A stretch of DNA of 64,000 bases, taken from assembly GCF_002105155.1 (NCBI RefSeq), contig NW_019029011.1:62001-126000 (forward strand), in the 5' to 3' direction. The translations under genes and the position numbers were made by a program. The notes under the pieces are model-generated. The model worked only from the letters and a program-made list of their open reading frames with translations, had not been told where the DNA came from and made no database searches. The DNA comes from Lobosporangium transversale. Taxonomy: Eukaryota; Mortierellomycota; Mortierellomycetes; Mortierellales; Mortierellaceae. This document shows, piece after piece, positions 9,723 through 21,595 of the stretch. Positions within the stretch are counted from its first letter, which is position 1, and every line of letters starts with the position of its first letter.

Positions 9723-10379
9723 CTTATATATCACATAAACAAAAACTACCATTAAGAAACATAAAAAAAAACAACCTGTCTCTTTTACCAGTGTTCAGAG
9801 GCAATGACATGCTAGAGATCAATTCAATGCTAGCAAAGGAGTTTTGGTCATGTTGGTGAAGGCTCTTAGACAAGACTATAAAGGGTACAAGAAGACTGCA
9901 AGGGCTCTGGAGTTGGACCAGGCGGTGGGCCATGTCAACAAGATTCGAAACGAGGGTCTCGAGCCTTGAGCTTATCGCCTACGACCAACAGGGTTACCTG
10001 TTGAGATTAACGATCAAACAGGTGGGTTCCGCCTGCAGCTGCTGGCTTTCAAATTCGGAGAAGTGTGTAAAGTTCAAGCGTCTTCATGGCTCGGCTCTAC
10101 CTTCCAAAATCACATCAACCCTTGGTAGGTCGATTATTAACCTTCATGGTCACCAAGTTACGGAAGCTCTGAGACTGCCCTCAGGAGATATCAATGTTTT
10201 AGTATTGGACCTGGGACAAAAGCCAGGCGCTGGTACGAGCGCTGACAGCTTGAGTTCCGGGAGCAAAGGTCGCCGTTGGGCCTTGCAGAGTCATAAGATG
10301 GATTTTTCGAATGAAACTATAAAAGGAGCCCAAGACACGCGATTATACACTACCTTTTTTTAACCCATTCCATTATTCA
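9723..10379. other. Intergenic with unassigned ORF
   Basis: Mostly non-coding sequence upstream of the F-box-like gene. An ATG-initiated plus-strand ORF of 143 codons runs 9932-10363 but spans the presumed core promoter of the next gene and has no recognisable domain. I regard it as chance or a relic, with low certainty. Confidence 0.35.
10318..10325 (+). promoter_or_regulatory. Candidate TATA box
   Basis: Sequence tataaaag lies 55 bases before the start codon of the F-box-like gene at 10380, a plausible spacing for a core promoter with a short leader. Identified by motif only. Confidence 0.4.
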
Positions 10380-11936
10380 ATGAAGCTCCATCCATTTGAC
10401 ATTCCTGAGGTGCTTGACAAAATAGTCTTTCATCTTAAAAGAAGAGATATTCTATCATGTATTTATGTCTCCAAGCCTTTCCACAGGGCGTTCATTAAGT
10501 TTCTATGGAGATCTATCAGTGTCACTCCATGGACTGACTGGCATTCTCTTGGCAGCCAGGAACTTGACAAGTACAAGCATTATATCGAGTCGATTTTTTT
10601 CGTTGGCTGCTTTCCAGAAAACATATTATCCTTACGTGGGTGTGGCCGTCTTCGAAGCCTAGCAGCCAAGTCTGGGGATACGCAGCACTTTGAGGATATC
10701 CAGAGCAGCTTTTCCAACCTTATGATTGCTAACAGTTCCACACTTCGAGAATGCAAGATTGAGGCGTATGCTAGTACACTTCGTTTGTGCAGCAGCAAGG
10801 CTGCGCTTCAGTGCTTTTATCTCAAGGAACTTGAGCTTGACGGTTTTGTTGTCCAGACACAGGAAATTGATCTATTCTTTCAAATGTGCAGTCAGCTCAA
10901 AGTCTTGAAGTTGACTAATGTAGATCTTCAATGGCCATTTGGAGGCCTGATGGGCGCTTTCGGCAGCAATACTGAAGTTGCTGGCAGTCAGCCCGGAGTC
11001 GCTCTCTCAATTTCAGCACCCACTATTAGAAATGTTCAAAAATTGACACTGTTTCAGATTAAAGTCCTGGGATGTTCGCCAAGATCTGAGGCTCACGATC
11101 TAGCAGTTCTAGTCCGAAGCTGTCCAGAATTGAGATCGCTCAAATTGATGGACGACCTCGGGCAGGATGAAGCGCTTGATTTTTGCAGGACTTTGACGCA
11201 AGATCCATGGCCATTACCATGTCTGGAATCATTAGACATTTCGGATGTTCCTTTGGAAGACGAGGATTTGGCGACGCTTTTAGCAAAGATGAATCAACTT
11301 CAACAGTTGTATGCATGGGAGAGTGAATTTGGGCCCCTCTGTCTGAGCGAGCTGCTTAAGTCCAGGAGTTCACTGGATGGAGGAGGAAGGCTCTGTGATA
11401 CAGTCGAAATGCTAACGGTCATCTCACTCAATTCTGAATATGGTATAGTCCAAACGATCATGTCAAGCTGTAAACACCTCATCACACTGAGGTCGGGCGA
11501 GATCACAGTGACAGAGATTGTTGAAGGAAAAGAATGGGTTTGCTCAAAATTAAAAAAGCTTGATGTTGATCTCATATTTGACGGTGCTGATGGAGAAAGT
11601 GAGGAGAGAAAGGCTAAGCAGCAGAAAGTATTTGGACATCTAGGTAAATTGACAAAGCTCCAGAACCTTCAATTGACTGGAGTGACGGCTTCAATTGCTG
11701 GGACAAGGACATTGGATTTGAGATTGGAGTCGGGCCTGGACAAGTTGGTTGGTCTGAAGCAGCTGAGATGTTTAGTATTCTGCCGTGAGAGCCATTGGAT
11801 GGGGTTGGAGGAGGCAATTTGGATGGTGGAGAACTGGCCGTGTCTGATGAGAGTTATTGGCCCCGAAGATAGAGATCCAGACATCGATAAATCGATTGCC
11901 GATATATTTAATCGCAATGGTATTAGTTATGGATGA
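10380..11936 (+). CDS. F-box-like protein with LRR-like region
   Basis: Single-exon gene of 518 residues from ATG 10380 to TGA 11934-11936. Residues about 6-48 (FDIPEVLDKIVFHLKRRDIL, then SCIYVSKPFHRAFIKFLW) have the F-box layout seen in many early-diverging fungal proteins, though the leading Leu-Pro is replaced. The remainder has repeated leucine-rich stretches (LKELELDGF, LKVLKLTNVDL, LRSLKLMDDLG, LESLDISDVPL, LQNLQLTGV) of a degenerate LRR solenoid. A substrate-recognition role in an SCF ubiquitin ligase is inferred from the family. It is not obviously a close paralogue of the 1557-3680 gene. Confidence 0.75.
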   Translation: MKLHPFDIPEVLDKIVFHLKRRDILSCIYVSKPFHRAFIKFLWRSISVTPWTDWHSLGSQELDKYKHYIESIFFVGCFPENILSLRGCGRLRSLAAKSGDTQHFEDIQSSFSNLMIANSSTLRECKIEAYASTLRLCSSKAALQCFYLKELELDGFVVQTQEIDLFFQMCSQLKVLKLTNVDLQWPFGGLMGAFGSNTEVAGSQPGVALSISAPTIRNVQKLTLFQIKVLGCSPRSEAHDLAVLVRSCPELRSLKLMDDLGQDEALDFCRTLTQDPWPLPCLESLDISDVPLEDEDLATLLAKMNQLQQLYAWESEFGPLCLSELLKSRSSLDGGGRLCDTVEMLTVISLNSEYGIVQTIMSSCKHLITLRSGEITVTEIVEGKEWVCSKLKKLDVDLIFDGADGESEERKAKQQKVFGHLGKLTKLQNLQLTGVTASIAGTRTLDLRLESGLDKLVGLKQLRCLVFCRESHWMGLEEAIWMVENWPCLMRVIGPEDRDPDIDKSIADIFNRNGISYG

Positions 11937-12690
11937 GTCCACCAGAAAAGCAAAGATCGGCAAAAGAGATATACTAGTTTTCTAAAGAGTTTAAGCTGCC
12001 GAGGATAGGGCTTCAGAACATTCGATTTTTTTACTTTTTCACGCGTAAAATTACCGAGATAAATAAATACTAATTAGTGCATGGAACGGTGGATCCAAAT
12101 GGTCCCTTGTATTAAGGGATTTGTTGGCAAGCTGCTTCCCTTTAATGCATACTTAAGGGAATCCTGGGGATAAATAAATTCACCATTGGAAAGTTTTTTA
12201 TTCATCCTTCCATTCATCTTACCAAAACTTTTTGCTTTTCTTATTTGCTTATTCTGCTGCTATTTTCTTAATTGACTTGTATATTCTGTTCTCCATCTTG
12301 ATTAATAAAGCCATTGAATCATCTTCTGCATTAAAAGCAAACCAAAACTACATTTCCATCTGATCGCCTCTTATTCTTATTCCTCGCTGACAGAGAAAAG
12401 ATAAACATGCTTTTATAACTCATGAACAAACTTTTTTACTTGATTCCTGTTCTTTATTTTTTTTGTTCATTCATTCTCCTCCTTCTTTTTGTTTGCATAA
12501 CAAGCACTTTGCCTGTTCCTGAACCCTTCCACGCTGAGCGTTATTCTCTGTTTTGCTCTCTGGTCTATTTTTCTTGTTGGCCGGCCTTCTTTTTTTTTTG
12601 CGACCTTAGTTCCTGTCCTTATTGTAAATACTTCACATAAAAACGAGCTCGGGTACAGCAGCTGAATTTAATTTCTAAAGTAAAGAAGCC
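11937..12690. other. Intergenic, AT-rich
   Basis: About 750 bases with no gene. T- and CT-rich upstream sequence of the next gene; no specific element recognised. Confidence 0.5.
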
Positions 12691-14030
12691 ATGGGACTAC
12701 CAGTGGGTCGCAATCTCGAGGATGAATTGATGACAAAAATCAAGCGACTGTTTGACAGGATTCTCGACACTGTCAATAAAGAAAATGTATGGTTTTATTA
12801 TTAATATTATTGTTGTTGCCGTTAAACTCTCTGGGTGTGAAGGGAAAAAAAGATGTGACGCTATAACAATATGAACTGTGTTGTGAACTGTGTTGACCTG
12901 TGATTTTTTCTCTTCTGCTTCGCAACATTTTGCCTGCCTTATCAAATATAGCCATCTTATACCTTTGATTTTGAGCAATTGGTGGATTGTTTTGATGAAA
13001 ATGACCCTTTCACTCGACGTGTATTCGACTTTCTGGTTAAGGAGACTGCACTTCGTTACAGAGGGTCTCATCCGAATGCTCGCTCACAGCCTCGTCCACA
13101 CACCATCCACCACTATGCCATGCCAGATAACCGAGCCCTTAACAGCATCGGAAACAACGACAACAGCACAGACATTAGCAGTAATAGCAACAACAGCCTC
13201 GGTCCAGTTAGCATTGCCACGCATCGACACCATTATCACGCTCAGCGCTCATCAGGCAGCACATCCTCAAGTGAGAGGGATTTAACATTGAGATCAACCA
13301 CAAGTGCTGCTGGCTCTCCTATTACCTCAGAAAATGCGCCAACATCTAGCTCCTCAGGAGCCGCACTGAGATATCTCCTTGCAAACCAAGGCTTCGGAAG
13401 TAGTTCATCCAGACGCGCTAGAATGGCTCAAAGATCCTTGTCACAAAGTTTGTACACTTACCAGCAAGGTCAATCCTCACTCCTGGGGGCCATGAGCGCA
13501 CTATCAAACTCTTCATTCACTGAAAACGGAGGATCAGCGCAAAATCGGACCCAACAGGATAATGAGGGGACGAGCGGATCGTCAGGCTCTACGAGTGTTA
13601 CTGATGTGACTGCATCCGCAATAGGATCATTAAGGAGGCCATCTAGACGCGGAGAAACTCTTGAAAGACAGCGCGCTTTTATCTTCCGACCACCATCCAG
13701 AGCAGGTGACCTTTCAACGTCCATGGAAAGTGCACCGGATAGTTTTCGGATTGAAGGATGGAATCCATCAACATCAAGTATATCCTTCACATCTGAGGTC
13801 TACGAGCCAGCTTCTGGCGAGATGCATGGAGTCCGCTCGATGCGTAATATGCAGGAGCATTTCGCCCAGGAGTTACGTCAGGAGCACATTCGACAGTTTT
13901 ATATTCAGACTTTGCAAGCTAGAGGGCGACAAAGGCAGCAGCAAGCGTCTCAACAATCACCATTACAGGAGGCATATCGCAGGTTGCATGGTGAACATGT
14001 GTTGCCCTCTGAAGATTCTTCCCAACAATC

Positions 14031-14061
<31 letters not shown>

Positions 14062-15174
14062 TCATATCAAGCCTTTCAACGGTCACAGACTCCGCATCAA
14101 CCACGATACCAACTCCGTGAAAATGGTTTGATGCTTGTTCAGTACCCACCAAGTTCGCCGTCCTCAACTACCACATCCGAAAGCACTATCAACCGAGATG
14201 CATCTCAATCTGCTCTCTCTACATCGAGCTCTAGTCTAGGCTCTGGTTTACAAGCCCCCTTAGAAGAACGCTACCTCGAGTTTAGTGACAGTACAGAACG
14301 AGGCCGAGCTGCTATGCGAAATGCGCTTGCTACGGGATTGAATATTGAAGAAGACCATCAAATTTTGTTGACGGGCGAGATGAGCCGACGTAGAAGGAGA
14401 CGTGTTATCGGACGTTTTTCCAATATGAACGGGTCGCCTGACATTGCTTCAGATAATTCAAGCGCCATCATCAGCCAGTCGCAGCAAGAACAGGATCTAG
14501 GACAGGAAGGGCCACAGGGCCAAGATCAATCATCCTCAACCGGATCTACAGAACTCACAAATGAAAGTTCACTAGAGCCTTCTAGCTCGCACAGCGAGTT
14601 GCATCGTAGTAGACAGCAATCAACTGAAGATACTGTTACTTTTGAAGACCACAATTGCCCAGCGATTACCATATCATCTCCAAATAATCAGCCAATAACG
14701 TCACAACCTACTACATCAATACCAACTTTAATGCTGAACCACATTGATAGTAATGCGGCCCCAGCTATCACTTCAAACAGCACTAGTAGTGCAAACACAG
14801 AGAATATATTGCGGAGCCATGAGGGTTTAGAACTAGACCCTACGCAGGAAGAGGATGGACATCGACATCGCAGCGTACCTCCAACGCCTCCATCCCCAAA
14901 TCCGAATCGCAATCCGATGCCAACATTCCAAGATCGAAGGCGTTCCTCAATTAACCCTGCAGATATTGAAGCCGTGGTTCGTGAGATGGAAGCCAATGCT
15001 CAATCGAGGGCTCGCCTTGCAGTACAGACCATGGCTCCAATTGCGGAGCCGGTGAGTACAACTGCAACTACGTCTGTTGACACTTCTGCGCGCCCTTTAC
15101 CGTTACCATCGCCACCACAGACGGAGCTAGATAGCGAAGGGACGGTTTCTCGAGCAACACCTCCTCTTCAATAG
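12691..15174 (+). CDS. Large Ser/Gln-rich disordered protein, unknown function
   Basis: Two exons, 12691-12786 and 12952-15174, join in phase 0 (donor gtatgg, acceptor aatatag) to give 772 residues. Only the first 65 or so look folded (MGLPVGRNLEDELMTKIKRL, then PSYTFDFEQLVDCFDENDPF, VFDFLVKETALRYRGS), an acidic-hydrophobic helical segment. The rest is low-complexity, rich in Ser, Thr, Gln and Asn, with a poly-Q block (codons near 14026-14060) and a QEHFAQELRQEHIRQFYI helix. A tail segment PADIEAVVREMEANAQSRAR is also helical. No known domain is recognised. It ends immediately before a compound microsatellite. Confidence 0.7.
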
Positions 15175-15176
15175 CA

Positions 15177-15288
<112 letters not shown>

Positions 15289-15383
15289 TCCGCCTTCATC
15301 TTTTAATACACGGTCTGAGCATTTACCACACGTTCTTATTTGTAATCCAGCAAACACAATGTCAATCCCTTATTGTAAAGTAG

Positions 15384-15419
15384 TTTATTTTTATTTTATT
15401 TTATTTTATTTTATTTTTT
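15384..15419. repeat. (ATTTT)n microsatellite
   Basis: Around six tandem ATTTT pentamers ending in a T run. Confidence 0.85.
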
Positions 15420-15510
15420 CTTCTTCCTTCATAATAAACTTCGGTGGGCACAGAATATCCTTACAATGCAGAATGAAGAGTAGAAGATAGAAAGAGAGTG
15501 CGGGGTGATG

Positions 15511-15511
<1 letters not shown>

Positions 15512-15546
<35 letters not shown>
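15512..15546. repeat. Poly-T tract
   Basis: About 35 T in a row between the disordered-protein gene and COG6; no gene in the surrounding 15283-15878. Confidence 0.9.
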
Positions 15547-15878
15547 CACTGGTTAAGGACTACTATCAACAGCTGCTAATGGAAAGTTTACTGATGGATT
15601 TGACCATGGCGTATGATATGGCCCAATAGGTAGTAAAGCGAAATAATCACCTCAAAGAGGTGCAAAGCGATGTGCAAATGCATGTGCATATTCTGCCAGT
15701 AACGGCCAGAGATAAAAATACCATCTCGATGGCACTTCCTTGCGCGCCCAAAGAAAAAAAAAAAAAAAACTATTTTTGTTTTAAGATTGCTCTACTACAG
15801 TGTAAAAATATTCTGCTAACAATGTATCGTTTGAATGGGATAATCTATTTTAAAATGAATATTCTGAGCTTGAGGAAC

Positions 15879-18570
15879 TCAGCCTTCTACAAGGAGCTTT
15901 TCAACATCATCTGCAGTGTGTACTAGGATCGTAGCTGGGGAGTCATACCCGTTCCTAGGGTCCTCAATTACTTCGCACATACGGCGGTATGCATCTACAA
16001 ATAGTTTTAGATTCTGTGTGCTGATGGTCTTGGCCAGTCTAGATGATACAATCTTGGATAGCCTTGATGTCAGATCCACATTGGCAGAGCCTAAAAAGTA
16101 GCCTAACCTTGAAAGTACTGCAGATATGGATGCCGCATCCATATTAGGTACTGATGAGAGGGGTACCTATTTGGCACAAAAAAATACAGCATTGGCATGG
16201 TGATATTTTCAAAAAGGAAAAATAGCCTACCAAATCTTATAAAAAGATTACCTTTTCATCCTTCGTTTCCATAGCCTGAATAAGTGGCGCAAGACCAGAT
16301 TGCTTGAGCAATACGATATGCTAAAGGCACGAAAAAATACCATAGAAAAGCGTGTCTATGATCAGACTTGGGTTCTGAGGAACAAATGCCTTATACACTG
16401 CAGATAATTATTACATACCTGCTCAACAACAACAATATCAACATATTCTTGAATTTGTTTTTCAAGCTCTTCGACTTTATGTTTCGTGAACGGATATATA
16501 AGAGCCGTCTGGACATAGTGCAGGCAATTCATCATGAAAATAGCTCGATTGAAGGTATTTTGGTTTGCTGCACCGATCTCACAGGCTTGGAAGAGCGGAT
16601 CAACAATAGCGCCCAAGATCGGAGCAAAGTCCTGGTTTCCTTCATCTGCTTGTACGAATGATGTATCAAACGACTTCATTATTTCTTTCAATTGCAACAC
16701 AATCTCCTTAACAGCCGAAGTGGGCCCTAAATCGGCTCCCGGCGTTTCTGGCCGTCTCAAAAGATCTGCTGACTGTTTACCAATAGCCTCATAAAATACC
16801 TGCATGGATGATTGCGAGATATCATGGAGTGTCTTGGACAACGTTGCTTCTGAGCCAATGGCTTTGTCAATCGTCGACGAATAGAACTTGATAAGGTTTG
16901 AGATTCTGAAGGCTTGAATGGCGTTGGCCTGCGATATAAGAACCTGTTCTACTCGAGACTATATATTTTATTCCGATATTTTCGTGTTAAGACCGATGAA
17001 CTGTCATTAATACTTGCAATGCCCCGAACGTATTATCGAAATATAACCAAGTCATACCTTCAACGGCCTAGCAGTTCCTTCTAAATTTTTATCGAGTAGA
17101 GAATCTATAATCTCAGTATCAGACATATCGCTCTCAGCAAGTCGAAGTGGGCTGGGCTTGGGTAATTTGATCTCTATTTGTCCTCGATCCTTGTTTCGTT
17201 TCTCGCTACTCAGCAAGCTCTCCAAGAATTCGCGTTCACTTGCCACTGTTTGATGAATCCATGCCAACATATCTCCAATGTAACGCAGCGGGTCATGAGC
17301 ATGCAGCTCGATGGGTCGGGGTGTGCCTCCTGGCCCTCCCCTTGTTAAAGCGTCAATAAAAGCTCTGAGGATGGCATTGCGACGGACATGGACCAGCTCC
17401 TCCATTATCAGTCTATTTTTAAGAGCATAAGTTCCGTTCGAAGTATGAGTTAACATCCTTGACCATTGTTTTTGGGTCTATCCCTTGTATTGCGCGGAAT
17501 AAAAAGGAAATAAGGCAAGCTTACTTAAAAAAGTGGTCATTTTGCTTCAGTGCCTGGGTGGCCCTCTTAGTCACTTCCCGTACTTCCATCATCCCGTCAG
17601 GTCGAGTCATGTTTTTGCATTCATTTTGCATCCAGCGATATAATTTTTCATAAGAGATGCTACGGTATGTGCGCATGGATTCCATGATTTCTAGACTAGA
17701 TATTAAGTTCCATAAACTGAATGTTAGGTACGAAATCTCATCAATCGCTGCTTAAATCTCGATCCTTATAGCGGAATTCAACTAACCCTGCTCTCTGGTG
17801 CTCTGTGATTAAGAGTGCATTGCAGTCTTCATGGATATTTTCTAAGTGCTCGAGTGCATTAAAGAATGAAGGAGTCACATCCATAGCTGTTGAACAAAGA
17901 ATTGTAATTTCTGACTCTGATAACGTGAACCGCTCCAGAAAAGCCTCCATGATTGTCTGTCGCACCTGGCATATTTTACTATTGTCGAATCAATCATTGG
18001 AAATTGGGATGGATAATGTATTAGAAACGAGAGTATAGAATCTATGTATGATCTTATATAGCCTAATCACCTTTTTTTATAACCTTTGTTCTCTCAAGGC
18101 ATCTGTTTGCTCTAAAAGTGCCTCAGTCTTGTCATTTGCCAAGTTGAGTCTATCCTGCATTTCTTGACAAAGCGAGTTCATTGCGTTCATCTCTGCCTCT
18201 AACTCCAAGAATTGCTAGTATTTTTTTTTTTTTTTTTTTCAGGAACACACAGATTGCTCGGCCATGTTAATCAGGAGAGCAAAAAAAAAAGGCGACTAAG
18301 GATATAGCTGAGATGATGCACTAGCACCGTTTTCATTCCAGTTTTCACTCTTCGTTTCATTACCATATTGACCTTCTCCAATTCATACATGAACTCATAG
18401 TTGACTTCAGTGCCTCTTCGTTCGATGTCACCTCTGAGGTTGTGTCGCGCGTTTACCGCGTTGACCGAGTAGAAATCAGACAAAGCCACGAGCGATGTCC
18501 TGAGTTTTGGGTCATCAAGCGAGGACGAGAGCAGCTTTGCCAGCTTGGCGCCCAATGGATTTGCATTCAT
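15879..18570 (-). CDS. COG6: Conserved oligomeric Golgi complex subunit 6
   Basis: Eight minus-strand exons join in phase (18570-18364, 18214-18084, 17978-17787, 17695-17525, 17457-17058, 16958-16419, 16320-16252, 16166-15879), giving 665 residues, the usual COG6 length. Start ATG 18570 gives [20 protein letters not shown]. Family blocks are clear: [13 protein letters not shown], then [28 protein letters not shown] across an exon junction, [34 protein letters not shown] and [19 protein letters not shown] is an eight-subunit tether for retrograde vesicles at the Golgi that maintains glycosylation enzymes there; COG6 sits in lobe B. Exon 3 uses an internal acceptor (caatag/TAAAATATG) chosen because it alone keeps the frame. 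The last exon ends [11 protein letters not shown], as expected. Confidence 0.93.
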
Positions 18571-19364
18571 AATAGTTCTTTTCTCCTTGACAGGTGTGAA
18601 AGACGAATGGTTACTTTTTAAAAAAAAAAGTCACTTTATTTAGATGCATACTAAATTTTCTTTTTGACAGAACCTTCGTTCAAACTCATCACAAACGATA
18701 TCGGGTGCAAGCCTAATAATCAAGCAGCAGAACAGATGATACATGTGAGAATGCATTAGCATAAGCTTAAATAAAATAGATTTTTGTCATACGGATCTAT
18801 CTTATCACATAATATTGATAGTAGAATGTGAAAGCGTGAATTTGTCTTGAAAATCAATAACGAAGATCTGAAATATGAAGAAGTGATGGGGATGTGGAGA
18901 AAGATGGAAGCTTTTACAGATTTGCATCACTCTAATGTACAATGCTCCTCACCGTCAAAGGTCAAGCATGATTGCAGACTGATCTTTAACCGCAGCGTGG
19001 ATTTATCTTATTGGAGTATAGCACAAGTCTCTCAAAATACGTTAGAGGCGTAGCTTTCTATCTCGAATAGTGTATGACGTTTAGTGTGAACTGAATGATT
19101 GTCATCGTCCAAGGATAATTTCCATCCTTGTGTTGGCTGAATATATAGAAGTTGCTGTAAGTAGAGCAGATAGCCACGGACGATGTTAGCTATGTTGTGG
19201 CTATCACATCTCTGTACATAAATGCGCTGCACTTGGAGCAATAAAGCTAGTGGATAGTAATCTGTCCCACTTGGAGGAATATTATTCATTCAGGCTGACA
19301 ACTATGTAACCAAGCCGATTTGACCCGAAAGAAAAAATAAAAGTGGAGCGCATATATATACTGT
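18571..19364. other. Intergenic upstream of COG6
   Basis: About 800 bases. One ATG-started minus-strand ORF of 85 codons (19289-19032) has no recognisable domain and I do not count it as a gene. The COG6 promoter should lie near 18580-18800. Confidence 0.4.
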
Positions 19365-20085
19365 TCAGATGAAGTATCTGACACCGGTAGCTGAAAACTG
19401 TTCAATGTACTGGCCAATAGCACTCTGGCAAGTGCGCTTGTTCTTCAAAGTATGGCAAATGACTTCTTGAAGGCAGATCTTAATTTTGGACCTCAATTGG
19501 GGCTTATCAATCAGTATTCTGTTTAGATTGCCATTAGCAGTTCCGATATCAAGAACTTAGTTCGGTGTTCATACTGCATAGCCCTGGTCAAGCCATTTTT
19601 ATCCATTTCGTCCACCGTTTTTCGTGGCTTTGTCGCCTTTTCCTTCTGCTTCTTTTGCTCGCTAGCAAGAGCATCTGCGTTAGAGTTGTTTTTTGCTCTT
19701 TCTACTGTATTGCTTTTTGACCTCTGGAGGAGCATGCTCGAGTTTTCGGGAGTCTTGAATGAATACCGCTCTCGACACTTATACTTCGTTCCTGCGGCAG
19801 AAGGAGGCTATTAGAAAGGAACTCGACCGATAGAGCGAAAGGTATTGAACGTATCTGAGCACTTGTTCTTCTGGAATGCAATGTCCATGTAAAGGTTGCA
19901 AAAGTGGGCTAGAACAACGGAAATGCAGGGGAAAAGGGATAAAGAGCTAGTACATTACCACGCCACCTTCTATTCAAACCAAGTACAGGAGTCTGAAGTG
20001 AAGCTGACAGGCATTTGCTTTGCTGTTGATCCACGGAAATCCGTATAGTGTCTTCAAAGTGCCTGTCAGCTACTCTGTTTCTCTT
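19365..20085 (-). CDS. Unidentified multi-exon gene model or relic
   Basis: Four minus-strand segments join in phase: about 20085-19959 (KRNRVADRHFEDTIRISVDQ onward), 19908-19828 (AHFCNLYMDIAFQKNK onward), 19791-19575 (TKYKCRERYSFKTPEN, a Lys/Ala-rich stretch, GLTRAM) and 19518-19365 (ILIDKPQLRSKIKICLQEVI, ending GVRYFI). Introns are 50, 36 and 56 nt; the last has a gctaat branch site and gtatga donor, while the 36-nt one has a weak gtcgag donor. No start codon is evident, so a 5' exon is missing or the gene is decayed. Other frames give competing peptides, so the model is tentative. The family is not recognised. Confidence 0.3.
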
Positions 20086-20092
20086 CACTTCA
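19994..20092. repeat. Imperfect inverted repeat
   Basis: Left arm tgaagtgaagctgacaggca (19994-20013) pairs with tgcctgtcagct (20060-20071) and, after a 13-base insertion, tcacttca (20085-20092). The twelve inner base pairs are perfect and the loop is about 46 bases. Confidence 0.7.
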
Positions 20093-20529
20093 TTGTCTCA
20101 CAAGGGTCTTATACAATGCTCTTGGGGTATTTTTTTTCTTTTTTTAAAAAAGAGGGACTTTAATATGATATCCAAACTTTTAGACTTTTTTTTATAGTAT
20201 GCCATTAATTTATCCATCCTTCTTCCTGGCAATTTCGTAGTTAGGGATGTTTCCAAGTCGGGCTGCCAGTTGCTCACTATGCACAGTACTGTTAGCTGAA
20301 CCCGTGTAATGCTCAGGGTGGCAAGTACATTTGTAAGCTTATACACCAGAATCACTGTCTCGAGGCACAATAACTTCGAGCTGGCAACCAGTCACAATAG
20401 CGACGTTTACTTGGAATTAACATTCTTGAGTAAGTCAGTTCTTGCTCCACAGGTGCTTCGCGAACAAATCTCATGCTTCCTTCGATCAGTGAAAGGCTTT
20501 ACCTATAATGCCTTTGTAATGGTCAAGAA

Positions 20530-21197
20530 TTGTTTCTTTCAGATCCGACGCTTGCTTCCCACGCGTCAATCTGGCTCGTCGAGCCCTTCTTAAGCGTCTA
20601 TCAATGCCTTGGCTCGCACCTTCTCTCAGTGTATATGAGTAAGCCTTTTTCCCTCACAGAGGTCGCCACCGAGATAGTGGGCAAGGTTCCCAGGCGTTCT
20701 ATACCTCCCAGCCCTCTTTCCAGGATCTTGTAGGCTGTATCTAGGGAATGATTGGAGTATGCCCTTCGAATTATGGGAACTAAGGTTCCCGGGATATCGA
20801 GTCTGGTATAGGTGCTGTGGCTCAAGGAGTTGGAAGGGTTAAAGGTCGAGCAGGCTGATGCGTGGTAGTGAAGAGTCGTCTCGTAGCCTTCTTTAGAAGA
20901 AGAGTCCGAGGGCCCTCGATTCCCATTACTAAAAGGTAGTATAGGTAAGGACGTAATGTGAAAAATATCAATGGGACTATTAAGGGAAGGAAAAGTGAAT
21001 AAAAGAAATTGGCGTAGGGTTAAACAGAAAAAAGAAATAAGAACCCTATACGCAGCGGTTTTCACGTTCTTTTTTTCCCCACTGATGTGAACCGATCGGA
21101 TCGATGGCGCCAGTGGTACACTAGAGGCCGCAAAATATACTGGTAGATCATTGTTCGTCCTTCTTTCTCTTCTGCTCTGCTCACAAGTGTTCAACAT
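20530..21197 (-). CDS. Unidentified gene model, weak support
   Basis: The minus-strand frame opens at ATG 21197 (MLNTCEQSRRERRTNNDLPV) and stays open to 20601. An intron-like stretch in the middle (donor gtataggg, T-rich body, acceptor ccttttag) can be removed in phase, joining SGEKKNVKTAA to NGNRGPSDSSSKEG. The following segment reads STYTRLDIPGTLVPIIRRAY and DTAYKILERGLGGIERLG. Near 20650 a second intron (donor gtgagg, acceptor attgatag) would give a different C-terminus (TLKKGSTSQIDAWEASVG) ending near 20530. I recognise no family, other frames are also fairly open, and it may not be a gene. Confidence 0.25.
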
Positions 21198-21595
21198 GCG
21201 CCCCTTGACGATTGAAAGTTTCTATCAGACAATTAGATGGATGAAGCAGTAAGAATAAGATGTAGGCCCACAAAGAACTATTTATTCAAAAGATGGGATG
21301 TATGAGATCCATGTTTGTTGGACGTTTGCATAAAGGGGCCATTACGATAAGGTGTTTAGCGGGCCCGGTGATCAAAAGCTTTTCATTAGAGGTATTCTCC
21401 TCAAATGGATTCAAACTCTGCCAGGACGTTCATCACAAGCTCGATGCGGCCCTTTGCCGCCACTGCTGCATTTTATATTGAGTACTATGAATCTCATGAG
21501 AGCGACCTCATCTCCATCCTATTGTTTATTTTTTATGCTCTAAACGATTGCTTGAGAAGCACCTGCATTCAAGGCAAATCTGTATATATGGAGTT
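21198..21595. other. Intergenic
   Basis: About 400 bases between the weak model and the 3' end of the BRCA1-like gene. No gene seen. Confidence 0.4.

Noticed and set aside
9932-10363. 143-codon ATG-initiated ORF upstream of the F-box-like gene
   Set aside because: It runs through the candidate TATA box and ends 17 bases before the next start codon; no recognisable domain. Kept only as an intergenic note.
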